A stretch of DNA of 64,000 nt, from NCBI RefSeq assembly GCF_000244755.1, contig NZ_AHOO02000011.1, positions 458,917 through 522,916 of the forward strand, given 5' to 3'. Under the pieces are notes generated by a model. The model worked only from the letters and a program-made list of their open reading frames with translations. It was not told the DNA's origin and did not search any database. Position 1 is the stretch's first letter. Each line of letters begins with the position of its first letter. Made by a program: the position numbers and the translations under genes. Source of the DNA: Leptospira licerasiae serovar Varillal str. VAR 010 (lineage in GTDB: Bacteria; Spirochaetota; Leptospiria; Leptospirales; Leptospiraceae). This document shows, piece by piece, positions 55,024 through 63,860 of the stretch.

Positions 55024-56640
55024 TCACGGTAACTCCGGTTTCCCTAACTCTTTCAAAAACTGGTTATGCTTCTTCTTTGCCTCTTGCAGCTTTTCTTCCA
55101 GCTGAATAAGTTCCAGGTTGACTCTTTCAAGATCTATCTCTATATCCGCAATGGCCGTACTGATATAACGGGAAATATTCAGATTAAAATGATTCTTCTC
55201 GATCTCTTCTATTCCGACACGTCGGGAATATCGCTCTTCTTCATTTCGATTTTGGTAAGTCGAAATAATTTTTTCCATATGCTCCGAGAGAAGCAGGTTT
55301 TGCCGTTTCCCTTTTTCAAAATATTCACTTGCATTGATAAAAAGAATATCATCGAACTTTTTACATTTCTTTAAGACAAGGATACAAACTGGAATTCCCG
55401 TAGAATAAAATAGATTCGATGGTAAGCCGATGACGGTATCAATGTGGGAATCTTGGATGAGTTTGGTGCGTATTTTTTCTTCATTGCCACCACGAAAAAG
55501 CACTCCATGCGGAAGAATGATCGCCATGGTCCCTTCATCGCTCAAGAAATGAAATCCATGAAGTAAAAAGGCAAAATCCGCAGCTGATTTTGGCGCAAGA
55601 CCACCATAGCCCTGAAAGCGGAAATCTTCTTCTAAGGATTTTGAAGGCTCCCAGCGCAAACTAAAAGGAGGATTGGCAACAATCGCATCAAAAAGAATTT
55701 TCTTAGCTGGATTCGGATTGTTTAGAAGCTCCCATTCGTTAAATAAAGAATCCCCGTGATGGATCTCGAACTCCGTATCCTTGACACCATGCAATAACAT
55801 ATTCATTCGGGCCAAGTTATATGTAGTTATATTCTTTTCCTGACCGTATAGCTTTCCAATACTACCGCCTTCTTTCAAAATTTGGTTTCGCACATTCAGC
55901 AATAAGGATCCTGAACCACAGGCGAAGTCCAAAACCTTCTCTAATTTTTTCTTTTTACCAGTGCTTGGATCTTGGCTATCAAGCGTAACGATAGCTGAAA
56001 GAATACTGGAAATCTGCTGAGGAGTATAAAACTCTCCTGCCTTTTTGCCGGAGCCTGCGGCGAATTGACCGATCAAATATTCGTAGGCATCACCTAAGAT
56101 ATCGCTGTCGGAAGAAAATTTTCCAATCCCTTCTGCAATTTTTGTAATGATCGCGCAAAGTTTTTTATTTCTTTCCTCATAATTTTTACCCAGTTTTTCA
56201 GAACTCAGATTGATTTCCGAAAACAATCCTTGGAATGTACTAGCAAAGGATTGCTCTTCAATATATTTGAATCCTTTCTGTAATGTTCCTAATAAATCTT
56301 TGTTTTGTGTGCGGGATAGTTCAGCAATATAACTCCACAGAAAATTAGGTTCTATTACATAATGAAGCTTTCGACGCATTTGCGTTTCAAACTCTTTTAT
56401 ATCCGCATCGTTTGCTTCATACCAAACGTTAAGAGGTGTACGTTTGTCTTCGCCGCCAAGTTTAGGATAGTCCTTTCCCAATTCCTTTTTTGCCGCCGTC
56501 TCATAGTTATCCGACAAATATCGTAAAAACAAAAAAGAAAGCATATAATCGCGGAAATCGTCCGCGTTCATGGAACCACGCAATTGGTCTGCGATCCCCC
56601 AAAGCGTTTTGCCGAGTTGGTTGAGTTGTTGTTCTGTCAT
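55024..56640 (-). CDS. hsdM: Type I restriction-modification methyltransferase subunit HsdM
   Basis: 538-aa N6-adenine DNA methyltransferase subunit. HsdM N-terminal helical domain (residues 5-150), the bridge GEFYTPQQI (202-210), SAM motif LDFACGSGSLLLN (237-249) and catalytic NPPF (323-326), then a C-terminal coiled coil (VNLELIQLEEKLQEAKKKHN) that contacts HsdS. Normal length, no breaks. Last gene of the six-gene operon, 11 nt after the PrrC-like gene. It should form M2S with the HsdS encoded upstream and protect host DNA. Confidence 0.96.
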   Translation of the reverse strand: MTEQQLNQLGKTLWGIADQLRGSMNADDFRDYMLSFLFLRYLSDNYETAAKKELGKDYPKLGGEDKRTPLNVWYEANDADIKEFETQMRRKLHYVIEPNFLWSYIAELSRTQNKDLLGTLQKGFKYIEEQSFASTFQGLFSEINLSSEKLGKNYEERNKKLCAIITKIAEGIGKFSSDSDILGDAYEYLIGQFAAGSGKKAGEFYTPQQISSILSAIVTLDSQDPSTGKKKKLEKVLDFACGSGSLLLNVRNQILKEGGSIGKLYGQEKNITTYNLARMNMLLHGVKDTEFEIHHGDSLFNEWELLNNPNPAKKILFDAIVANPPFSLRWEPSKSLEEDFRFQGYGGLAPKSAADFAFLLHGFHFLSDEGTMAIILPHGVLFRGGNEEKIRTKLIQDSHIDTVIGLPSNLFYSTGIPVCILVLKKCKKFDDILFINASEYFEKGKRQNLLLSEHMEKIISTYQNRNEEERYSRRVGIEEIEKNHFNLNISRYISTAIADIEIDLERVNLELIQLEEKLQEAKKKHNQFLKELGKPELP

Positions 56641-56651
56641 GGTTGATTTAT

Positions 56652-57725
56652 CTATCTTGGAATCAATTCGCGGTTAAAGTGGTAGCGACTCAAAAAATCA
56701 TTCAAAATTTTCTTAAAATATCCTTTGTTTTCTTGTAACATTTCTTTCGGTTCAAAAAGAGAATAATTTCCGTGGCTTAGAACGTTGATCATCCGTGTAT
56801 AGATGATTCCATCAGGATCATCATGGTCTTGTTTCAGACACTCGGAAAAGTTTTTGAATCCGTGAAAATGTGCGGTTTTTTCCAAAATGCTACGCAAGAT
56901 ATTAAAATGATACGTATACAACTTTCCTGATTCTACTGCTTCCGTAAGGTCTTTGAGCGTGGCTACATGGTGGTAAAATGGGGTATCATCCGTATCTTGA
57001 AGTTCATAGCCACTCAATGATTCATTCTTATTTAGAAAGTAACGGGGAGCATTTTTTAACTCATTCCACATTACATTGAAAAATAAAGTATGATGAGAAG
57101 AGATGATAATTTTTTTACGATTATTCTCTTTTTTTAACATCTGTGCCAAATGCCCAGCAACTGCGATCGCATTATTATCGTCGAGAGATGAGATCGGGTC
57201 GTCAATATAGATATATTTAACCCATTTGTATGTATCCTCTTCATCGATAGCAAGTTGAACGATCGCTAAAAAGAAACACCAGATAAAAATGATTTCCTCT
57301 CCTCTAGATATTTTGATATGATTCAGAGTAACAGTCTCTTCCTCTATCCGAATCGTTCTTTCGAAACTGACCGTCCAGTTGTCGTAATCTATATAAAAAT
57401 CAAAATCAGCATACCGACTCAATAACGGTCGGATTCGACTTTCCATTTCCAAAGATTGAATCCCCTCCACAAATCGAGAGTCTTTATTGATCAAAAGTTT
57501 TCTTTCACTATCTTTGTCGAGATCATTGTCCCAACGAAAAAGATCTTCCGTAAAGGCGTTAAAATATAGAGTATCTCTTTTCTCTCCGTCTCTTCCTGCA
57601 TCCTTAAAAGCCATAGATAATCGGGTCTTTCCCGTTCCATTGTAAGCAAAGAGAATGATATACTTTTTATTTTCCAATAACTCTCGAAAATGAACTGCAA
57701 GTTCCTCTAAACTATAAAAAGGCAT
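56652..57725 (-). CDS. PrrC-like AAA/ABC ATPase with HEPN anticodon-nuclease motifs
   Basis: 357 aa. Residues 1-230 form an ABC-type ATPase: Walker A AYNGTGKT (27-34), signature-like KISRGEEIIF (138-147), Walker B YIYIDDPISSLD (171-182) and switch histidine SSHHTLFF (209-216). The C-terminal part carries R278-x3-E282 and H318, matching in kind and spacing the catalytic triad of E. coli PrrC (Arg320, Glu324, His356), plus a HEPN Rx6H motif (R311 to H318). PrrC cuts the tRNA anticodon loop when a phage disables the linked type I enzyme and is coded inside hsd loci, as here. Shorter than PrrC (396 aa) and no RloC zinc hook. Activity is inferred, not shown. Confidence 0.8.
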   Translation of the reverse strand: MPFYSLEELAVHFRELLENKKYIILFAYNGTGKTRLSMAFKDAGRDGEKRDTLYFNAFTEDLFRWDNDLDKDSERKLLINKDSRFVEGIQSLEMESRIRPLLSRYADFDFYIDYDNWTVSFERTIRIEEETVTLNHIKISRGEEIIFIWCFFLAIVQLAIDEEDTYKWVKYIYIDDPISSLDDNNAIAVAGHLAQMLKKENNRKKIIISSHHTLFFNVMWNELKNAPRYFLNKNESLSGYELQDTDDTPFYHHVATLKDLTEAVESGKLYTYHFNILRSILEKTAHFHGFKNFSECLKQDHDDPDGIIYTRMINVLSHGNYSLFEPKEMLQENKGYFKKILNDFLSRYHFNRELIPR

Positions 57726-57730
57726 AATCT

Positions 57731-59017
57731 CTATTCACCCATTTCCGGAAATAACTGCTGTAATAAGCCTTTCTTGTGTAATTTCAATTCTTCTAATCTT
57801 TGTGACTGTTCAGTAAGCAATTCATCGATCGAGGAAAGACAATTAGCAATCTTTTGCTGTTCTTTACTTTTAGGCAAAGCTAACTTGAGCTTTCTTTGAG
57901 TTGTAATAGGCACTTGATTTCGAGTTGATTGCTTCATCACTCGAGTATATTGCTCCACAAATAAGGGGCAGCTAAGTGCAAATTGCAAAAAATTGTTTAT
58001 TAACCGAAAATTGTCGCACCTAAAATATGTTGCCGTGGTGCTTAGAATAACGAAATCCAATTTGGTTTCCAGCTTTGCCACTGGTCCAACGGTTGCATTA
58101 TGCGCAAACAAAATATCCCCACTTCTCGCTACACCTTTCTTAAATAGCCTTGCTATCTGTTCCGGAAGGTGTTTACATCTTGAAAAATCCACCGTTCCAG
58201 CTACAAAGTCATTAGCAGATATGTAAGGAATCCCACTTTCTGAAAATTCATCTGAGCGTGGATACAATTCACCATGATTTCCATCCAAATGGCCAATAAT
58301 TATATTTGAATCAATTAACTCCTGAATGCTCCTCTCCTCCCACTCCCCCGCGTTCTTAAACTCAGGAAACCGCAATCGGGGAACAGTCTCTCCCTCAGCA
58401 GGAAACAACTGTTGCAACAAACCTTTCTTATATGACTGAAGAGCTTTTAACTTTTGGGATTCTAAAGAGATGATTTCATCTAAGGAGGAAAGACAATCGG
58501 CAATTTTTTGTTGTTCGGAGAGAGAGGGGATTGGTAACAATATCTCGGAGAATTGTACAAAACTGACCATTTTTCCATCTCGAATTCCTTCAATATTCTT
58601 ATTCAAACTTTTAATATATTTATCAGTTTTAAAATAGTATCGATAAAAATGGTCCACAAGCGGAACTATCTTGCGTAGAATAATATAGGCGGGACTACAA
58701 ATTCCTTTATAAAATGAGTATTCTATTCCGCCTTGAAACGAACGTAAACTTATTATAAAATCACCTTGCTCTACGACTTTATAACTTTCGACACTCCTTT
58801 CCATTACCGAAATTTGATAGTTGATTAAATCACGAGGAATTGCTCCATTTTCCTGCGTTATTGCAAGAATCGGGAGATCTAAAGTATGATCCTTATTTGA
58901 TATTGGCTGGAACAATAAATCTCCAGTTCTTTGTTCCCACTCCCCCACACTTTGAAACTCAGGAAACCGCAATCGGGGAACATTTCGTTTTGTGCTCGTC
59001 TTCTCCTTCTGCTTCAT
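57731..59017 (-). CDS. hsdS: Type I restriction specificity subunit HsdS
   Basis: 428 aa with two target-recognition domains and two conserved helical segments. Repeats in the protein: PRLRFPEFQSVGEWEQR (14-30) and PRLRFPEFKNAGEWEER (213-229); SEQQKIADCLSSLDEIISLE (167-186) and the KEQQKIANCLSSIDELLTEQ block near the end, each followed by KKGLLQQLFP. The N- and C-TRD sequences differ, so the site should be bipartite and asymmetric. It starts 4 nt before the DUF4411 stop and ends 5 nt before the PrrC-like start. It decides DNA specificity for both HsdM and HsdR. Confidence 0.95.
   Translation of the reverse strand: MKQKEKTSTKRNVPRLRFPEFQSVGEWEQRTGDLLFQPISNKDHTLDLPILAITQENGAIPRDLINYQISVMERSVESYKVVEQGDFIISLRSFQGGIEYSFYKGICSPAYIILRKIVPLVDHFYRYYFKTDKYIKSLNKNIEGIRDGKMVSFVQFSEILLPIPSLSEQQKIADCLSSLDEIISLESQKLKALQSYKKGLLQQLFPAEGETVPRLRFPEFKNAGEWEERSIQELIDSNIIIGHLDGNHGELYPRSDEFSESGIPYISANDFVAGTVDFSRCKHLPEQIARLFKKGVARSGDILFAHNATVGPVAKLETKLDFVILSTTATYFRCDNFRLINNFLQFALSCPLFVEQYTRVMKQSTRNQVPITTQRKLKLALPKSKEQQKIANCLSSIDELLTEQSQRLEELKLHKKGLLQQLFPEMGE
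58339..58385. repeat. Internal hsdS direct repeat, copy B
   Basis: Starts CCCACTCCCCCGCG and contains AAACTCAGGAAACCGCAATC, then GGGGAACA. It is nearly identical to 58936-58982 (only a few bases differ near the middle). The pair flanks the first TRD and its helical spacer, so recombination could swap or delete domains. Confidence 0.85.
58936..58982. repeat. Internal hsdS direct repeat, copy A
   Basis: CCCACTCCCCCACAC, then GAAACTCAGGAAACCGCAAT and CGGGGAACA; see 58339-58385. The two are 597 nt apart, which is in frame (199 codons). Confidence 0.85.
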
Positions 59018-59508
59018 TCAGTTCCGCCTAACACAAACCGAGCCCTTTCTCTGCGGAGCATTTCAAAGGGGTTCATAAAAGAGATCCTCAATCCCGCACA
59101 AGCGTTCGGAATTTTTATGTTCTTAGTGGAAGTAGAAGGGAGCTCATGCGTTACGATCGCACTACCAAGTGCAAGTGCATGACCAATTATATAATAATCT
59201 GCAATTTGAAAGAATGTACTGATTGCTCCGGGTTCATAGTTTTGGCTCATTGCCCATTGGCTAACCCTCCCAAGTTGGGCAATCACCGAAGCGTCCGTAT
59301 TTCGAAAAATGACCGGAGCTTGGTTTTGCACCCAGTCAGTCAATTCATCCGCACCGGCTTGTATTTCATCCGCAACTTTATCAATACTAAACACCACGCC
59401 ATCCCGGTTCTTCTCCAAAATCCAATTCCAAAAAGCCGGACAAAAATCCAAACCGTAATGCCGATTCTTCGCTTCTATAAATACATTCGCATCTAGGAGA
59501 TAAGTCAC
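59014..59508 (-). CDS. DUF4411 PIN-like protein, toxin candidate
   Basis: 164 aa of the DUF4411 family, a PIN-like nuclease fold. Acidic residues that could bind metal: LLDANVFIEAK (D6), DKVADEIQ (E48 region), and ADYYIIGHALALG with the late IVTHE. This arrangement is that of PIN toxin-like RNases, though DUF4411 activity is not established. It overlaps the upstream XRE/ImmA gene by 4 nt (ATGA) and hsdS by 4 nt. Together with that gene it forms the common XRE-ImmA/DUF4411 pair, regarded as a toxin-antitoxin module; the PIN-like protein would be the toxin. Confidence 0.85.
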   Translation of the reverse strand: MTYLLDANVFIEAKNRHYGLDFCPAFWNWILEKNRDGVVFSIDKVADEIQAGADELTDWVQNQAPVIFRNTDASVIAQLGRVSQWAMSQNYEPGAISTFFQIADYYIIGHALALGSAIVTHELPSTSTKNIKIPNACAGLRISFMNPFEMLRRERARFVLGGTE

Positions 59509-60662
59509 GCAATTACTCCCAATTCCCTGGCCTCTTGGTAAAAGGTAGCATTCTTACGAAAGCCTAACATACGAAACGCATCTTGAAATAAAGTTTGTCC
59601 TTCCAAAGTGCTAGTAACAACAGCCAGAGCAAAACGTTTGCCGACACGAACCCCCAAAGTGCGGTAAAAGTTTCCACCTCCAGCATTAGATGTCTGTAAT
59701 TCAGAAATTCGTTTTACTTCCTCGTTGAAAAGGTTCCAAAAATCGTTTTTATGGATCTTTTCGGCATCGTAAAGTCTTCTCAGCACAACAAGACTACTCA
59801 CTTTAAAAATCTTTGTCATTCTTTGGATTTCTTCCTGGATGGGTACATCGGTTCGAAATTCCGCTAACGTTTCCTCCATAGGCATCAAAAACTCGGCGGC
59901 AACTGAATTGCACCAGCGTTCGATTTCTTTTTCAGAAAACTGTCCCACTCCTACATTTGAGATTCCACTTTCCCCAAGAAATAAATGAGCAAGCTCATGG
60001 AAGAGAGTAAACATCTGAGCGGCCTTACTATCATTCGTATTCAAAAAAATAAGCGGAGCATAACTGTCGACAAGCGCAAACCCTCGAAATTCCTCTGTAT
60101 CCAAATGTCGATGGCTGTTACTCCCCACAATGGAACTTGCCATCACGAGTACACCAGCTTCTTCGATTTTTTCAATGAAGGTTCGTAAGGCGTCTGTCCA
60201 GTTTGAAAACTCACGGCGATTTGCAAATGAAATGCCAAATAGGCTTTCCATACTTCGTGCAATTTTGACGGGATTTTCCCTGATTGTAGAACTACTAATA
60301 AACGTTATTGGAGACAACCTGTGTAATTGCATATAATCCCGGTACCAAGTTTGTCTCTCTTGGCAAAGATAAAGAGTATCCAACAGATTGGGGCTCGGTC
60401 TTGAAAGTCCTCTGTCCGCTATGGTTCGGAAATCAGATACAGGAAGAGATTCCTGGATTGGTTCCGACAAAAACAAGTAGCCGATGGGTACATGAACTGT
60501 TTTGGCAAAATCTTCCAATTGGCGAAGTGTCGGCTGACTAATTCCCGCCTCCCAATCCGCGAGTTTTGGAAACCGATGGATCAAAGCATTTTGTTCGAGC
60601 TTTGCTCGTTCCCTAGCCCAAACAATCAAGCTTGGATTTACTCCAACAGAATGCCTACTCAT
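59505..60662 (-). CDS. XRE-family regulator fused to ImmA/IrrE metallopeptidase
   Basis: 385 aa. Residues 8-65 are a helix-turn-helix of XRE type (NPSLIVWARERAKL, SQPTLRQLEDFAKTVHVPIG); residues about 155-300 are an ImmA/IrrE zinc peptidase with HELAH at 222-226 and the downstream third-ligand region CNSVAAEFLMP. ImmA proteins cleave repressors in response to stress; with a DUF4411 partner they are seen as antitoxin-like regulators. The start overlaps the end of hsdR by 8 nt and the stop overlaps the DUF4411 start by 4 nt, so expression is coupled. It might also repress the operon. Confidence 0.88.
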   Translation of the reverse strand: MSRHSVGVNPSLIVWARERAKLEQNALIHRFPKLADWEAGISQPTLRQLEDFAKTVHVPIGYLFLSEPIQESLPVSDFRTIADRGLSRPSPNLLDTLYLCQERQTWYRDYMQLHRLSPITFISSSTIRENPVKIARSMESLFGISFANRREFSNWTDALRTFIEKIEEAGVLVMASSIVGSNSHRHLDTEEFRGFALVDSYAPLIFLNTNDSKAAQMFTLFHELAHLFLGESGISNVGVGQFSEKEIERWCNSVAAEFLMPMEETLAEFRTDVPIQEEIQRMTKIFKVSSLVVLRRLYDAEKIHKNDFWNLFNEEVKRISELQTSNAGGGNFYRTLGVRVGKRFALAVVTSTLEGQTLFQDAFRMLGFRKNATFYQEARELGVIA

Positions 60663-63609
60663 AGACTCCCAATCCTGAAATCTCTCTACCTTGAGCTAAT
60701 TTTTTTAATAAGGGAATAAGATCCGTCATTAGATCAAGTTCCTTCTGGGTACGTTCTTTCCAATTAAGTTCAAATGGGGCCATTAAATCACTTAAAAGAT
60801 CGGCATCAAAGATCATCCGATCCATGATAGTATTCACAAAACTTTGTAACACGCTGGATTCGAGTCCATGTAACTTCGCGACATTGCCGACTTGATTCCG
60901 AAACTTGTCTCCCTTAAATAGCGCATATCCTTGCCTAATCTCACCTTCGGTGAGTGGTTCTCCTACTTTTAAAGTCCCGATATACTCGATCATCTCTTGA
61001 CGTTCTTCCATTAAACTAGAGCTTGAAGATAGCAAAGCAACCAACTGCTCCCGACTCATCTTATGTTTAGATGTTTTTTGTGTGTATCTGGAAATCAGCT
61101 CCATAATATAATCGTAATCAATGATATTCGATGCAAAAAGGACAAATTCAAAATCCAGCTGATGAACGACCGCTTCTCGACCGTCCGACCGTTGCCCAAA
61201 TTTAATACTTTGTGCCATATCCAAATATACCCCTCGAAAACCGCGAAGCATATCGCCAGGAATAACCTTTTCGATAGCTTCGGTTTGCTCGTTTGAAATA
61301 TCTGTATATTGGTTCAATTGAGTCTTAACCCTCTGAACTTCCTTAAATAGGTTGATGAACTGTCCTCTTGCCCGATCTCCCTGCAAATTGTTTACTTGTT
61401 CAGGCGCAAAAGGCAAGCCTTGGGAACTCATAAACTCATCTAATCTCCTAACGGCATTCTCTAATTTTGTAATTACCATGGAAGCAGGGTCCGCCAACCA
61501 GATTTTTCTGGAACGTTCTGCATCTTCACCAGAGAACAAAGTGATAGCTTTATCTACTGCCTCCTTTTGATTTCGAAAGTCCAAAATATTACCATAAGGC
61601 TTGGTATCATTCAAGACCCGATTGGTCCGAGAAAAGGCCTGGATCAAACCATGATAGCGCAGATTTTTATCTACATAGAGAGTGTTTAAATACTGGGAAT
61701 CAAAACCCGTCAAAAGCATATCCACTACTATAACAATATCAATCTTTTGCTTGCGAGGATAGTCTTTGTTTGGATACTTCTGATCTTTGATGCGCTTTTG
61801 AATGTCCTGGTAATACAAATCAAATTCTGTGATTTTATGATTTTTACCGTATTGCTTATTATATTCTTTGATAATCTCGGTGAGTGCAGCTTTCTTTTCT
61901 TCTGGTGCCTGTTGATTGTCTTCCTTCTCTTGAGGTAAATCCTCTTGGATTTGCTGAATATCCCTATCCCCTTCCGCAGGCGGAGAAAACACACAAGAGA
62001 CCGACAAAGGAATAAAATCCGTGTCCTCTCTCACTTTCTCTTCCTGAACCTCTTTAAAAAGTCTATAATATGAGATAGCCTCATTAATAGAAGCAGTTGC
62101 AAAAATCCCATTAAATCTTCGATTATGAGTTGCTACATCGTGCTTTTTTAATATAGATTCCACAACAGCCTTCTGGAATACCGAATCGCCGCTCCTAACA
62201 CTGTCAGAACCTTCTTTAAAATAATCCACATGAAAGCGAAGTACATTTCTATCGTCAATCGCGTGCGTAATCGTATATGCATGAAGCCGTTTCTCAAAGA
62301 TATCATCTGTCGTCACATATGACCCCTGTTTACCTTGCACTTGAACAAAGCCGGAATTTTCACTAAAAATAGGCGTCCCGGTGAATCCAAACAATTGGGC
62401 CTTAGGAAAAAAATCCTTTATGGCTCTATGATTCTCGCCGAACTGTGAGCGGTGGCACTCATCAAAAATAAACACGACTCTTTTATTACTAAGGGCTTCC
62501 AGTCGCTCTTTATAAGTATTTCTTTGGTTAGAATTTAAAGCTAGACCCAGCTTCTGAATCGTAGTGACGATCACTTTATCTGCATAGTGTGTTGAAAGTA
62601 ATCGATGTACAAGTGCCTCTGTATTCGTGTTCTCCTCTACACAACCTTCTTGAAATCGATTGAACTCTTCGCGTGTTTGGCGATCTAAATCTTTGCGATC
62701 GACCACAAATAGGCATTTCTCAATGTTCGGGTCATCTTTCAATAGAGTCGATGCTTTGAACGAGGTCAAAGTTTTTCCGCTTCCGGTAGTATGCCAGATA
62801 TACCCGTTTCCGCGATTTTGCTGAATACAATCTACGATCGCCTTAACAGCATAAATTTGATAAGGACGCATTACGATTAACTTTTGCTCACTCGCCACTA
62901 AAACCATATAACGACTGATCAATTGCGCCAAGGTGCACTTCGGTAGAAACTTTCGAGTGAATTCGTCCAAATGAGTAACTTTTTTATTATCCTCAGTAGC
63001 GAGCTGATAGATCGGAAGAAACCGCTCATCAGCATCGAAACTAAAGTGTTGGCCTTGGTTATTCGAAAAGTAATATGTGTTCGTTTGGTTACTTACTATG
63101 AATAACTGAATAAAACAAAGGAGAGAATTGGTATACCCATTACCCGGATCATTCTTGTAGTCCACAATCTGCTGCATGGCTTTGCGCGGACTAATTTCCA
63201 AAGTTTTAAGTTCGATTTGTGTTATCGGTATTCCATTCAACAGGATAATTACATCATACCTATGATAACTATCTGCCGTATTCATTCGAAGTTGGTTAAT
63301 AACTTCAAAATTATTCTTACACCAGTCAGAGAGGTTTACTAAAGTATAATGTAGAGGAGTTCCATCTTCTCTTTCGAAAGTATTTCTTCCTCGAAGTAAT
63401 TTCGCAGAAGCATAAACATCCGCATTGACAATTTCGTCTCTAAGTCGAGCAAATTCTGAATCAGTTAAGTTAACTTTATTTAAGTCTTCAAAATGTTTTT
63501 TAAAATTTTGTTCGAGAGATAGTCGATCGCGGATATCCGATCGGTAAATATATTTCAATTCACTGAGTTTTTCGATTAATTTAGTTTCAATATTCTGCTC
63601 AGTTAACAT
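60655..63609 (-). CDS. hsdR: Type I restriction endonuclease subunit HsdR
   Basis: 984-aa motor and nuclease subunit. N-terminal HSDR_N nuclease with the PD-(D/E)xK core Y118-D119...E133-L-K135 (QIELK), then a superfamily 2 helicase: Walker A TTGSGKT (274-280), DECH box (383-386), later GFDSQYLNTLYVDKNLRYHG and QAFSRTNRVLN. The C-terminal third (about 700-984) binds HsdS/HsdM. All key residues are present and the frame is intact, so it should translocate and cut unmethylated DNA. First gene of the operon; two TTGACA boxes and a dyad lie upstream. Confidence 0.96.
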   Translation of the reverse strand: MLTEQNIETKLIEKLSELKYIYRSDIRDRLSLEQNFKKHFEDLNKVNLTDSEFARLRDEIVNADVYASAKLLRGRNTFEREDGTPLHYTLVNLSDWCKNNFEVINQLRMNTADSYHRYDVIILLNGIPITQIELKTLEISPRKAMQQIVDYKNDPGNGYTNSLLCFIQLFIVSNQTNTYYFSNNQGQHFSFDADERFLPIYQLATEDNKKVTHLDEFTRKFLPKCTLAQLISRYMVLVASEQKLIVMRPYQIYAVKAIVDCIQQNRGNGYIWHTTGSGKTLTSFKASTLLKDDPNIEKCLFVVDRKDLDRQTREEFNRFQEGCVEENTNTEALVHRLLSTHYADKVIVTTIQKLGLALNSNQRNTYKERLEALSNKRVVFIFDECHRSQFGENHRAIKDFFPKAQLFGFTGTPIFSENSGFVQVQGKQGSYVTTDDIFEKRLHAYTITHAIDDRNVLRFHVDYFKEGSDSVRSGDSVFQKAVVESILKKHDVATHNRRFNGIFATASINEAISYYRLFKEVQEEKVREDTDFIPLSVSCVFSPPAEGDRDIQQIQEDLPQEKEDNQQAPEEKKAALTEIIKEYNKQYGKNHKITEFDLYYQDIQKRIKDQKYPNKDYPRKQKIDIVIVVDMLLTGFDSQYLNTLYVDKNLRYHGLIQAFSRTNRVLNDTKPYGNILDFRNQKEAVDKAITLFSGEDAERSRKIWLADPASMVITKLENAVRRLDEFMSSQGLPFAPEQVNNLQGDRARGQFINLFKEVQRVKTQLNQYTDISNEQTEAIEKVIPGDMLRGFRGVYLDMAQSIKFGQRSDGREAVVHQLDFEFVLFASNIIDYDYIMELISRYTQKTSKHKMSREQLVALLSSSSSLMEERQEMIEYIGTLKVGEPLTEGEIRQGYALFKGDKFRNQVGNVAKLHGLESSVLQSFVNTIMDRMIFDADLLSDLMAPFELNWKERTQKELDLMTDLIPLLKKLAQGREISGLGVYE

Positions 63610-63633
63610 TCTTACACTCTCGGTTTAATTCAT

Positions 63634-63691
63634 AAAGAAAGGTCTTCTTTACGAATGTCAAAAATGCTTTCTTTAAACAAATCTATGTCAA
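63634..63691 (-). promoter_or_regulatory. Candidate promoter/operator of the hsd operon
   Basis: On the minus strand, two TTGACA boxes (63691-63686 and 63661-63656) lie upstream of hsdR; neither has a convincing -10 at 16-18 nt. The short dyad AAAGAA-N5-TTCTTT (63634-63650) sits about 25 nt before the hsdR start and could be a site for the XRE protein. Confidence 0.35.
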
Positions 63692-63799
63692 TACTTTCCC
63701 GACCTTCCGGAAAACATTAAGAAATTTTACATAAAAAATTCCTAAAAAAGTGGCAACTCGGAGTCCCAGCTCGACTTAACTTTCCCCTTATAAAACAAA

Positions 63800-63826
63800 A
63801 AAGCCAGAGCTATTAACTCTGGCTTT
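63800..63826 (-). terminator. Rho-independent terminator of a minus-strand gene
   Basis: AAGCCAGAG at 63801-63809 pairs with CTCTGGCTT at 63817-63825, 7-nt loop. Read on the minus strand it is followed by TTTTTTGTTTT, so it ends the partial gene at 63861-63986. The T-run on the plus side is shorter. Confidence 0.88.
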
Positions 63827-63860
63827 CTAACTAAACTTCAACATTGAATATAACTGCGAT

